Source: JBGTCY01 sp041748615 (GTDB lineage Bacteria > Bacteroidota > Bacteroidia > Chitinophagales > CAIOSU01). Taken from it: DNA of 10,599 nucleotides. The notes under the pieces were generated by a model. It did no database searches, was not told where the DNA came from, and saw only the letters and a program-made list of their open reading frames with translations. Each line of letters opens with the position of its first letter. Position 1 is the stretch's first letter. Location: NCBI GenBank assembly GCA_041748615.1, contig JBGTCY010000147.1:1-10599 (forward strand). The letters run 5' to 3'. The translations under genes were made by a program, and so were the position numbers. Positions 1 to 6,666 of this stretch are shown in pieces.

Positions 1-19
1 GAGGTTGGCGATTGTGGAG

Positions 20-157
20 GGTAACGTTTTCGGCTTGGCGCAGTGACGGATTTCGGAGCACAAAACCGTCAAGCCACCACAAAAGTTGATGCGAGGTAGA
101 ATGTTCAATTAACCACTTCTCCCGCCATTGAGCCAAACGCCTGTTACCAGCTGCCGT
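20..157 (-). repeat. attC-like imperfect palindrome downstream of the DUF3883 gene
   Basis: This stretch folds as one long imperfect palindrome. The outer arms are GGTAAC (20-25) and GTTACC (143-148), a perfect 6-bp match. The inner arms are TTGGCGCAGTGACGG (35-49) and the reverse complement of 122-136, TTGGCTCAATGGCGG, with 12 of 15 positions equal. The spacers between outer and inner arms differ in length (9 and 6 bases). A second short hairpin pairs TGACGG (44-49) with CCGTCA (66-71). Paired short cores at the ends, inner arms, uneven spacers and a non-conserved middle are the layout of integron attC sites, which are usually about 60-140 bp. The cores do not fit the canonical GTTRRRY/RYYYAAC exactly, so this is attC-like rather than a proven attC. 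Positions 149-157 form part of a 16-bp near-match to 1376-1391. Confidence 0.5.
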
Positions 158-158
158 T

Positions 159-1355
159 TTAGTCATTTGTCAAGTTAATTTTATATGTTGTCGGAAACTC
201 GCACAAGTTTGTCAAGTCGCCTTTAATTATTAAAATTTCTGCTGTGTCGTTATCTTCGTTAAAGTTATAAAGTCTATACAAATAGAAATTTTCTTTCTCA
301 ATTTTACTTCTTTCAAGTTCAGTTCTTGTGATGTAAAATGTTGAATTTTTTCCGCCTTTTGTTGTCTTGACTTCAATGTAAATTTTTTGTCCATTTCCGT
401 CATATGATTGGATGTCGTAACCCGTTCCGTCTCCTTCGTCTTTTGCTGTATGTTTAATTTTGTCAACCAATTTATGCAGTCCACTTTGCCTTAATTTCTC
501 TATTTCGTATTTCAAAACCCAAAGTTCGCCTAAGTCTCCTATTCGTTTATTGTCAATGTTGTTTTGAATAAAATTTACTGTCCTGCCCCTAAACGTCAAT
601 TGGTCTGTTGAAGTGAAAAGATTAGTTGCTGAAACTTCGTTTGCAGTTTGGAAAGTTGAAGCTACAGGAACTAATGTCTGTTGGTTTAAGTGTCGTGCAA
701 CAGCATAAATAAAATCTTGTGTCAGTATGTTTAGGCTGATGTCGTTGTAACAATCTGATGTTATTCTGTCTTTATGAAGTTGTAAAAGTTCTTGGTCATT
801 GGATAGTTCATACCTTACTATTTCACATAAACTATTGAAATGACCAATGTTTTCAATTCGTCCTTTTGTTGGTCTGTAAGTTAATTCAAGTCGTTCGGAA
901 AACTGTTTAAACATTTCAAACTTGTAGAAAAAGTATCGTTCAGGATAGCGTAGTGTCAAATAAACTATAATTGCCCTGGAGTCTTGGTATGTATTCAAAT
1001 CTCTACCCGAAAAAATGCTGTTATGAATTAATTCGGTTCCGTTCTGGAAGTCTTCAATTCTTTGATAAATATCGTTTTCTTCATCATACAGATTTCTAAA
1101 CAACTGTCTCAGTTCTTCTGGTCTTTGTGTTGCATAATGTACTAACATTCGCAAAGGAAAATACTGTCCTGATTTTAACAAGTTTTGAGTAAGACGAATT
1201 GACTGAGAAAGCATTTCAAGAAAATTTGTTGCTTCTATGTTCCAATTGTCTTGGAAACATTTAACAGCTTTCCACTTGTAAATTTCTTGTTGATTTACTC
1301 GTTCAAAGTCAGTTTTGTATTCGTGAATATATTGTCTTAAAATCTGTCTGTTCAT
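159..1355 (-). CDS. DUF3883 domain protein, putative restriction- or defence-type nuclease
   Basis: This is a 398-residue soluble protein with no signal peptide or membrane segment. The C-terminal part, from about residue 265, fits the DUF3883 family: GDLGELWVLKYE, then KHTAKDEGDGTGYDIQSYD (about residues 303-321), then IYIEVKTTKG (about 326-335). The D...EVK spacing matches the PD-(D/E)XK nuclease core, and the family occurs in restriction and other defence-associated proteins. The N-terminal 260 residues are helical-looking and not assigned with confidence. The stretch IVYLTLRYPERYFFYKFEMFK resembles N-terminal regions I associate with McrB-like proteins, which would agree with a nucleic-acid role. 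The start is the ATG at 1355. The gene lies 50 bp downstream of the HD gene on the same strand but appears to sit in a separate cassette. Its AT-rich composition differs from the export operon. The domain call is fairly sure; the biological role is not known. Confidence 0.75.
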   Translation of the reverse strand: MNRQILRQYIHEYKTDFERVNQQEIYKWKAVKCFQDNWNIEATNFLEMLSQSIRLTQNLLKSGQYFPLRMLVHYATQRPEELRQLFRNLYDEENDIYQRIEDFQNGTELIHNSIFSGRDLNTYQDSRAIIVYLTLRYPERYFFYKFEMFKQFSERLELTYRPTKGRIENIGHFNSLCEIVRYELSNDQELLQLHKDRITSDCYNDISLNILTQDFIYAVARHLNQQTLVPVASTFQTANEVSATNLFTSTDQLTFRGRTVNFIQNNIDNKRIGDLGELWVLKYEIEKLRQSGLHKLVDKIKHTAKDEGDGTGYDIQSYDGNGQKIYIEVKTTKGGKNSTFYITRTELERSKIEKENFYLYRLYNFNEDNDTAEILIIKGDLTNLCEFPTTYKINLTND

Positions 1356-1375
1356 TTTTTCGGTAGTGTCGTTTT

Positions 1376-1391
1376 ACGGTTGCTGGTAACA
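1376..1391 (+). repeat. Inverted partner of the 142-157 boundary repeat
   Basis: ACGGTTGCTGGTAACA here matches the reverse complement of 142-157, ACGGCAGCTGGTAACA, at 14 of 16 positions. The two copies lie outside the two ends of the DUF3883 gene. The GTTACC core read on the minus strand (1390-1385) would be the upstream recombination point of the cassette. It lies in the 50-bp gap between the DUF3883 start and the HD gene stop, and nothing else was recognised in that gap. Confidence 0.5.
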
Positions 1392-1405
1392 TCATCTGTG
1401 TTCCT

Positions 1406-2674
1406 TCAATTGATTAACTCTTTCGGAAAGCACAAGTAATATTTTATCACCGGCTCCGACAAAACGGATATATTCAACTGGTCGGATGCTTTCGCCACAT
1501 CTTTCAATGTTCCGTCTTTATATAAAATCAAAATATTGCTTTTATCCGGATTGTAAGCATAGTTGCTGGTGCTCGAAGTGAACACAAAATAACCGGCTTC
1601 CTCCATGCTGTTCAGTTGATACATTGCTTTTGCCTCTTTAGTCAGTTGCTCCACCCTCGTAGAGGAAAAATGGGAGGTTTTGATTTCGATTTTCAACAGT
1701 CTTCTTTCAATTAAGATGTGGCAGAGCAATGACAAAATTTTATCCTCATGGTGCATCCAGCTTTTCACTGCGGCAAACACATCCACATCGTCCAGCAACG
1801 CAAACTGTTCCAACGGCTCATCATTTTCCACAAACATCTTTCTTGTGATATTATTGTGCAGGAAATAACTGAGCGGTTCGCTTGCTGGTAGTTTTACATT
1901 TTTCTCCGTCAACTCTTTCGCCCGTTTGAGAATATTCACCAACAACTGCTCGGCAACCAGTACGGTTTTATGCAGGTAAACCTGCCAGTACATCAATCTG
2001 CGCGCTACTAAAAACTTTTCGATGGAATATATGCCCTTTTCTTCAACAACAATCCGGTCGTCCCGCACATCGAGCATCTTGATAATCCGGTCATGCCCGA
2101 TGACACCTTCCTGCACGCCTGTAAAAAAACTGTCGCGCTTGAGATAATCCAGCCGGTCAACATCCAATTGCCCGCTGACCAATTGATGCAGAAATTTTTT
2201 CTTGTAGTTGTTTTGAAAAATATCAATCGCCAGGGAGAGTTTTCCCTTGTATTGTTCATTCAGTTTCGCCATAAAAATTTCAGAGAGAAACTCATGCGAC
2301 ACACCTGGAATCAGGCAACTTTCCAAAGTATGCGAAAACGGGCCATGCCCGATGTCATGCAGCAGGATGGCGATGTGCGCGGCTTCCGCTTCTTTCTCAG
2401 TGATTTTTTGTCCTTTGGAACGGAGGACGTCCAGCGCCATGCCCATGAGATGCATCGCGCCCAAAGCATGATGAAACCGCGTATGATGCGCTCCGGGATA
2501 CACGTAATAACTCAACCCCAACTGCGTAATCCTGCGCAGCCGTTGAAAGTAGCGATGCTCAATGAGGTCGAACAACAGTGCGTACGGAATGGAGATGAAA
2601 CCGTAAACCGGGTCGTTGAAAATCTTGTGTTTATTGACGGATGGCAGGGGAATGGTGGTTTGGTGTGTGGGCAA
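1406..2674 (-). CDS. HD-superfamily phosphohydrolase (dGTPase/SAMHD1-like group)
   Basis: This is a 422-residue cytosolic metal-dependent phosphohydrolase, of a type widespread in Bacteroidetes and other bacteria. The entry block IFNDPVYGFISIP (residues 18-30) and FQRLRRITQLGLSYYVYPGA (43-62) are typical. The metal-binding set of the HD fold is visible: His69 in RFHHALG, His106-Asp107 in LLHDIGHGPFSHT, and Asp176 in DVDRLDYLKRDS. Related proteins hydrolyse dNTPs or other nucleotides; the substrate of this one cannot be read from sequence. There is no ATG at a suitable place. The frame is closed by a stop at 2710-2708, and the first internal ATG is at residue 74, inside the conserved core. The TTG at 2674 is therefore the best start, 14 residues ahead of the conserved domain. 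The gene follows the tetR gene by 70 bp on the same strand. Codon use looks like that of the export operon, not of the AT-rich cassette downstream. Confidence 0.88.
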   Translation of the reverse strand: MPTHQTTIPLPSVNKHKIFNDPVYGFISIPYALLFDLIEHRYFQRLRRITQLGLSYYVYPGAHHTRFHHALGAMHLMGMALDVLRSKGQKITEKEAEAAHIAILLHDIGHGPFSHTLESCLIPGVSHEFLSEIFMAKLNEQYKGKLSLAIDIFQNNYKKKFLHQLVSGQLDVDRLDYLKRDSFFTGVQEGVIGHDRIIKMLDVRDDRIVVEEKGIYSIEKFLVARRLMYWQVYLHKTVLVAEQLLVNILKRAKELTEKNVKLPASEPLSYFLHNNITRKMFVENDEPLEQFALLDDVDVFAAVKSWMHHEDKILSLLCHILIERRLLKIEIKTSHFSSTRVEQLTKEAKAMYQLNSMEEAGYFVFTSSTSNYAYNPDKSNILILYKDGTLKDVAKASDQLNISVLSEPVIKYYLCFPKELIN

Positions 2675-2744
2675 AATTATGGTTCGGGTATTAAAATTTC
2701 GAATAAATCATGTCCGCATAAGATTCATTTTTAATTTTTTTCAC

Positions 2745-3410
2745 TCATTTTTTGATGGTTTTAAAAACCATCTCTATTAAGAATTCAGTTACATCCGTTA
2801 GATTTTCCCGATGGACTTCAGTGAGTGAAGGTAAATGTTTTGCAAAAAATCTTTGGTTATGTGATGTTTCAACTACAGTGGAAATAATAGATGTTGGGAA
2901 CTTGTACTCCGGATTGATTTCGGTGATAATTTCAGCTACTTTCCGGCACAGACGCTTATAGCTTAAAAACAAACCCTCTTTGTTTACCTTATCAACCTCT
3001 TTATTTAAATAAGCCTTTGAAGATTCAGCAACGACAATGTTGTAAAGCGCTGATTCACTGAAATCCGGCAGAATTTCGTTTTTATCTAAAGGTTGAGTTA
3101 ATTGTTGAATCGCTATTTTCAATCTTTCATCCGGGGAATTGATATTGTTAGTTGAAAGTATCAGTTTGTATTCCATCCAGTTCCAATACCAGGACAGCAG
3201 ATAAAGCAGCAACTTATGCTTGTTTTCAAAATAACGATAAATAGAAGGTTCGGTGGCTTTGATTTTCACCGCCAGCTTCTTAAACGTAAACGCCTCGAAG
3301 CCAATCTTGTCAATCATCAGCGCGCTGTGCTTCAGGATTTTCCTGCCCAAATCGGATGAGCGCGGGTCTTTCAAAAACAGCTTTTGGTCAATTTCTATGG
3401 TTACTTGCAT
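2745..3410 (-). CDS. TetR/AcrR-family transcriptional regulator
   Basis: This is a 221-residue DNA-binding regulator. The N-terminal TetR helix-turn-helix is clear: ILKHSALMIDKIGFEAFTFK (about residues 25-44), KLAVKIKATEPSIYRYFENK (45-64), then HKLLLYLLSWYW. The rest is the variable, mostly helical ligand-binding and dimerisation domain, so the inducer cannot be predicted. The start is the ATG at 3410. The gene is divergent from the ABC-HlyD-TolC operon, and the 156-bp space between the two starts carries two palindromes over the predicted operon promoter. Repression of the neighbouring exporter, and perhaps of itself, is the likely role. A perfect 9-bp inverted repeat (2754-2762 with 2764-2772) lies at the end of the gene but lacks a T-run on the transcribed side. 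Confidence 0.9.
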   Translation of the reverse strand: MQVTIEIDQKLFLKDPRSSDLGRKILKHSALMIDKIGFEAFTFKKLAVKIKATEPSIYRYFENKHKLLLYLLSWYWNWMEYKLILSTNNINSPDERLKIAIQQLTQPLDKNEILPDFSESALYNIVVAESSKAYLNKEVDKVNKEGLFLSYKRLCRKVAEIITEINPEYKFPTSIISTVVETSHNQRFFAKHLPSLTEVHRENLTDVTEFLIEMVFKTIKK

Positions 3411-3466
3411 GAATGAAATGATGCTATCGCGTTGATGATGTTTAAAAAGATTTTTCGATAATGGAA

Positions 3467-3474
3467 CAAAAATA
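3467..3474 (-). promoter_or_regulatory. Possible -7 element for the tetR gene (TATTTTTG)
   Basis: On the minus strand this reads TATTTTTG, an exact match to the Bacteroidetes TAnnTTTG form, 57 bases before the tetR ATG. No clear TTG is seen about 20 bases further upstream, so the call is weak. The region is AT-rich and chance matches are likely. Confidence 0.3.
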
Positions 3475-3505
3475 ATCTTTTATTGTTTGTAAAGCTAAAT
3501 TAAAA

Positions 3506-3522
3506 AATTAGTATTGCTAATT
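3506..3522. promoter_or_regulatory. Palindrome 1, candidate TetR operator over the -33 element
   Basis: AATTAG-TATTG-CTAATT is a perfect inverted repeat with 6-bp arms and a 5-base centre. Its centre contains the TTG (3514-3516) that serves as the -33 element of the predicted exporter promoter. A size of 17 bp is usual for TetR-family operators. Its centre is 22 bp from that of palindrome 2, about two helical turns, so two dimers could bind the same DNA face. Confidence 0.45.
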
Positions 3523-3544
3523 AATAACAAAAGTATTACTTTTG
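3514..3544 (+). promoter_or_regulatory. Predicted promoter of the export operon (TTG - 20 bp - TACTTTTG)
   Basis: TTG at 3514-3516 and TACTTTTG at 3537-3544 are separated by 20 bp, matching the Bacteroidetes promoter form TTTG / TAnnTTTG in sequence and spacing. Transcription would start near 3550. That falls inside the TTG codon at 3549, so the ATG at 3567 is favoured as the translation start of the exporter, behind a short A-rich leader. Confidence 0.55.
3528..3544. promoter_or_regulatory. Palindrome 2, candidate TetR operator over the -7 element
   Basis: CAAAAGT-ATT-ACTTTTG is a perfect inverted repeat with 7-bp arms and a 3-base centre, and its right arm lies within the -7 element. It shares the word AGTATT.CT with palindrome 1 (3510-3518 and 3532-3540) as a direct repeat with a 22-bp period. 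Binding here would block the promoter directly. Confidence 0.45.
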
Positions 3545-3566
3545 CGTTTTGAAAAAAAACAGCTTT

Positions 3567-5324
3567 ATGCAGTTTGCCGAAATCAATAGGAATGTGTTTG
3601 ACGATGAGTCGCTGAAAGGCAGACCACTGAGGCGCTTTTTCCGGCTCCTCTCTCTTGACCGCAAAGACCTTACACGCGTCTATGCGTTGGCATTGTTTTC
3701 TGGTGTAATCTATCTTTCATTGCCGCTGGCAATACAGGCAATCATCAGCCAGATTATGGTCGGGCAGTTTTCCTCAGCTCTTTATGTCCTGATTTTTGTC
3801 GTAAGTCTGGCGACATTTTTCAGCGGAGCGTTTCAGGTGCTGCAGCTGCGCATCATCGAAGATATTCAGCGCAGGATTTACACCCGCACCTCTTTTGAAT
3901 TCGCTCAGAAAATACCGCGTTTCAAACTCGAAAATATTTTTTCGGAATATCCGCCCGAACTCGTCAACCGCTTTTTCGACATTATTACCATAGAAAAAGG
4001 CTTGCCAAAAATCATCCTTGACCTCACGGTTTCCATCATCAGCATTGTGCTCGGACTCATACTGCTCTCCTTCTATCATCCGGTGTTTGTGTCGTTCGGC
4101 ATCCTGTTAGTGCTGCTGCTGTTTTTCCTGCTGCGCTACACGGGTGAAGACGGCTATCTGAAAAAACTGAAAGTTTCCACGTGGAAATACAAAACCGCCC
4201 ACTGGCTGGAAGAACTCGCCCGCTCGATGGTGACGTTTAAGATGAATCCGCTGACGGATTTCACAATCCGGAAAACCGATGCAATTATCGGAAGCTATCT
4301 TGATGAGCGTGAAAAATATTTTAATGTTTTGCTGTTGCAATACAGCATCATCGTGATTTTCAAAACCGTCATCATCACGGGCTTGCTGATTCTTGGCGCT
4401 TATCTCGTGGTGACGCGCACGCTGAACATCGGACAATTCGTGGCTGCCGAACTGATTATTTTCATCGTGCTGAATGCTGTTGAAAAATTGATTCTTTCGC
4501 TTTCAAATATCTATGAAGTGCTCGTTGGTATGGAAAAAATCTCGGGGGTGCTTTCCACGCAGTTGGAAGATGAGAGCGGGATTGAATTTAAAATGGATGA
4601 TGCTGGAAATGGCGTGAGTCTCGCGCTGAATGAACTATCTTATTCGCTGCAAGGCGATGAAAAACTCGCATTGAAAAACATCAATCTGGAAATTTCGCCC
4701 GGTGAAAAAGTTTGCGTCATCGGAAAAAACGGTTCAGGAAAATCCACATTTGTCCATTTGCTTTCAGGTATCTATTACAATTATTCCGGTGCTATTATCA
4801 TCAACGGGATTCTGGCGCAGAATTACAATCTCACTTCTCTGCGTAATCACATCGGCAGTTGCTTTTACCCCGAAGATATTTTCGCGGGAACGATTGCTGA
4901 AAACATCACCTTCGGAGACAATAGTAAGTTAAACGAGATGAAAACTATTTCTGATAAAGTGGAATTGACTTCTTTCGTGCAGTTGCTGAAACAGGGCTTC
5001 AACACCCCGCTGACGCCCGAAAACAGACGTTTCCCGAAAAGCATCATCAAGAAAATTATCCTCGCACGTAACATTCTGAAAAAACCGAAACTGTTGATTT
5101 TGGATGACCTGCTCATGCAAATCGCTGCACTCAAGCGCCACCGCATTATGGACTTTTTGATTTCGAATGAAAACCGGTGGACGCTGGTACTTGTCGCCAA
5201 CGACCCTTACATTATTAAGCGCTGCGACAAAGTGGTGATTCTGGAAGATGGAACCATTACCAAAACACTCGATGCGAAAACCGCATTGCAGGATGCCACT
5301 GTGAAAGAAATTCTCGAAATATAG
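3567..5324 (+). CDS. ABC exporter, fused membrane and ATPase domains, degenerate ATPase motifs
   Basis: This is an inner-membrane half-transporter of the type I exporter fold, 585 residues from this start. The in-frame TTG at 3549 would add six residues but probably overlaps the transcription start. The membrane domain spans about residues 35-315 with around six hydrophobic segments (about 39-60, 71-91, 151-171, 172-191, 258-279, 287-309). The ATPase domain follows from about 350. Walker A is GKNGSGKST (386-394) and Walker B is LLILDD (509-514). The Q-loop Gln position holds Tyr434. The LSGGQ signature is replaced by ENRRFPKSIIKK (485-496). The catalytic Glu after Walker B is Asp514, and the H-loop His is Asn545 in VANDP. 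Bacteroidetes relatives known to me from memory share this altered ATPase, so it may be a subfamily trait rather than decay. It is the first gene of the operon with the HlyD and TolC genes. The substrate is unknown; no peptidase C39 domain is present. Confidence 0.9.
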   Translation: MQFAEINRNVFDDESLKGRPLRRFFRLLSLDRKDLTRVYALALFSGVIYLSLPLAIQAIISQIMVGQFSSALYVLIFVVSLATFFSGAFQVLQLRIIEDIQRRIYTRTSFEFAQKIPRFKLENIFSEYPPELVNRFFDIITIEKGLPKIILDLTVSIISIVLGLILLSFYHPVFVSFGILLVLLLFFLLRYTGEDGYLKKLKVSTWKYKTAHWLEELARSMVTFKMNPLTDFTIRKTDAIIGSYLDEREKYFNVLLLQYSIIVIFKTVIITGLLILGAYLVVTRTLNIGQFVAAELIIFIVLNAVEKLILSLSNIYEVLVGMEKISGVLSTQLEDESGIEFKMDDAGNGVSLALNELSYSLQGDEKLALKNINLEISPGEKVCVIGKNGSGKSTFVHLLSGIYYNYSGAIIINGILAQNYNLTSLRNHIGSCFYPEDIFAGTIAENITFGDNSKLNEMKTISDKVELTSFVQLLKQGFNTPLTPENRRFPKSIIKKIILARNILKKPKLLILDDLLMQIAALKRHRIMDFLISNENRWTLVLVANDPYIIKRCDKVVILEDGTITKTLDAKTALQDATVKEILEI

Positions 5325-5334
5325 CGATTCGAAT

Positions 5335-6666
5335 ATGAATGAAAATATACACATATCAGTCAGGCATCTCAAATCCTTTGAGAAAATCGCTGAAAGGAAA
5401 ACCAGTCAGCAGGTCACACGATGGCTCGCTGCTATGTTCTTCTTTTTCTTCATCCTGTTGTTTTTTCCATGGACGCAAAACATTCAATCCAACGGTATTG
5501 TCACTGCTATCAATCCTGGCGCGCGTCCGCAGACTATTCACAGCACCATCGCAGGAAGAATCGAAAAGTGGCATGTGCAGGAAGGACAGGCAGTAAAAGC
5601 GGGCGACACCATTGCATTCATCTCCGAAATCAAAGACCAGTTTTTTGACCCGCAACTCATTGAGCGCGCGCATGAGCAAATGAAAGCGAAAGAAGCCACC
5701 GTGATTTCCTATCAGGAAAAAGTGCAGGCGCTGGAAAGACAAATCGCTGCACTGGATGAAAATCTGCGATTGAAAATCAGCCAGATGGAAAACCGTGTGA
5801 TTCAGGCAACGGTCAAGGTGGAATCGGATAGCATCGAGTTGCAGGCGGCTCTGACCAATTTCGAAATTGCCGACAAGCAGTTCAAACGGCAGCAGGAGTT
5901 GTTTCAGCAAGGATTGGTGTCGCTCACGCAACTCGAACAGCGCGAACTGCGCTTTCAGGAAGCGGTGGCAAAGCGCATCTCTGCCGAAAACCGGCTCATC
6001 AGCAGCCGCAATGATTTAATCAACGCGCGCATTGAACTCAACTCCATTCGCGCTGAGTTTTCCGACAAAATCGCCAAGGCGCGCTCCGACCGCGCCAGCT
6101 CGCTTTCGGAGCAGTTGGAAGCCGAGGCGGGTGTCATCCGGCTGCGCAATCAAATCGCCAACTTCACCGTGCGCTTCGGATTTTATTACATCACCGCTCC
6201 GCAAGATTGCTACATCAACAAGGTGCTCGTGTCGGGCGTGGGCGAAACGGTGAAGGAAGGACAGCCCATTGTCGGCATCACGCCATTGACCGAAGATCTG
6301 GGCGTGGAACTGTTTGTGCGCCCCATGGATTTGCCGCTCATCAAAAAAGGCGGCAAGGTGCGCCTGCTGTTTGACGGTTGGCCCGCTTTCTTTTTTTCGG
6401 GCTGGCCCGGCATTTCATTCGGCACCTATGGCGGTGTGATTGTGGCGGCAGAGCAAAACATCAGCCCCAACGGTAAGTACCGCATCCTCGTGGGTCCCGA
6501 CAAGGACGATGAACCGTGGCCCCTGATCATCCGCATGGGAAGTGGCGCTTTCGGCATGTCGCTGCTCAACAACGTACCGGTCTGGTATGAAATCTGGCGG
6601 CAGATTAACGGCTTTCCGCCCGAATATTATATCGTTGAAGAAATGGATAAAACTTCCGGGAAATGA
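5335..6666 (+). CDS. HlyD-family membrane fusion (periplasmic adaptor) protein
   Basis: This 443-residue adaptor should link the ABC exporter in the inner membrane to the TolC-type outer-membrane channel. A cytoplasmic N-terminus is followed by one membrane segment (about 29-47, FFFFFILLFFPW). Next comes a first half of a biotinyl-lipoyl-like domain (about 64-97, with GRIEKWHVQEGQAVKAGDTI). A long charged coiled-coil hairpin covers about 105-275, rich in Gln, Glu and Arg. The second lipoyl half follows (about 282-308, ITAPQDCYINKV then GETVKEGQPIVGI), with a beta-barrel region after it. The start is the ATG at 5335, ten bases after the exporter stop. The stop overlaps the first ATG of the downstream gene (ATGA at 6663-6666), indicating one operon and possible coupled translation. 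Confidence 0.93.
   Translation: MNENIHISVRHLKSFEKIAERKTSQQVTRWLAAMFFFFFILLFFPWTQNIQSNGIVTAINPGARPQTIHSTIAGRIEKWHVQEGQAVKAGDTIAFISEIKDQFFDPQLIERAHEQMKAKEATVISYQEKVQALERQIAALDENLRLKISQMENRVIQATVKVESDSIELQAALTNFEIADKQFKRQQELFQQGLVSLTQLEQRELRFQEAVAKRISAENRLISSRNDLINARIELNSIRAEFSDKIAKARSDRASSLSEQLEAEAGVIRLRNQIANFTVRFGFYYITAPQDCYINKVLVSGVGETVKEGQPIVGITPLTEDLGVELFVRPMDLPLIKKGGKVRLLFDGWPAFFFSGWPGISFGTYGGVIVAAEQNISPNGKYRILVGPDKDDEPWPLIIRMGSGAFGMSLLNNVPVWYEIWRQINGFPPEYYIVEEMDKTSGK

Larger units (their letters stand above)
20..1390 (-). mobile_element. Candidate integron-type gene cassette carrying the DUF3883 gene
   Basis: Read on the minus strand, the order is: core GTTACC at 1390-1385, the DUF3883 gene at 1355-159, the attC-like palindrome at 148-20, and a second GTTACC core at 25-20. 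This is the order core, gene, attC, core expected of one cassette, with gene and attC in the usual relative orientation and only about 35 bases of 5' leader. The enclosed DNA is visibly AT-rich: 17 of 60 bases are G or C at 241-300, against 38 of 60 at 6121-6180 in the export operon. No integrase gene is in the window, so it would be part of an integrase-less cluster or the end of an array that continues to the left. The call is an inference from layout, and the cores are non-canonical. Confidence 0.42.

Noticed and set aside
1..166. Minus-strand reading frame of 55 codons from ATG 166 (MTKTAAGNRRLAQWREKW...), open at the left edge and overlapping the DUF3883 stop (ATGACTAA)
   Set aside because: The overlap looks operon-like, but almost the whole frame lies inside the attC-like palindrome (20-148), the peptide matches no family I know, and such palindromes often give spurious open frames. 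A real gene continuing to the left cannot be excluded.
2093..2734. 213-residue plus-strand open frame opposite the HD gene
   Set aside because: It lies antisense to a well-supported conserved protein and its sequence has no recognisable domain; it is a shadow frame.
2754..2772. Perfect inverted repeat GATGGTTTT-A-AAAACCATC at the end of the tetR gene as a terminator
   Set aside because: On the transcribed (minus) strand the hairpin is followed by a run of A, not T, and the repeat is part of the coding sequence for the last residues.
3549..3566. TTG at 3549 as the start of the ABC exporter
   Set aside because: The predicted promoter places the transcription start at about 3550, and ATG 3567 follows after an A-rich leader. 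The six extra residues (MKKNSF) are not needed for the domain. TTG remains possible if another promoter is used.
4929..5372. 147-residue minus-strand open frame opposite the ABC exporter end and HlyD start
   Set aside because: It is antisense to two conserved genes and its composition follows from their codons; no promoter or domain supports it.
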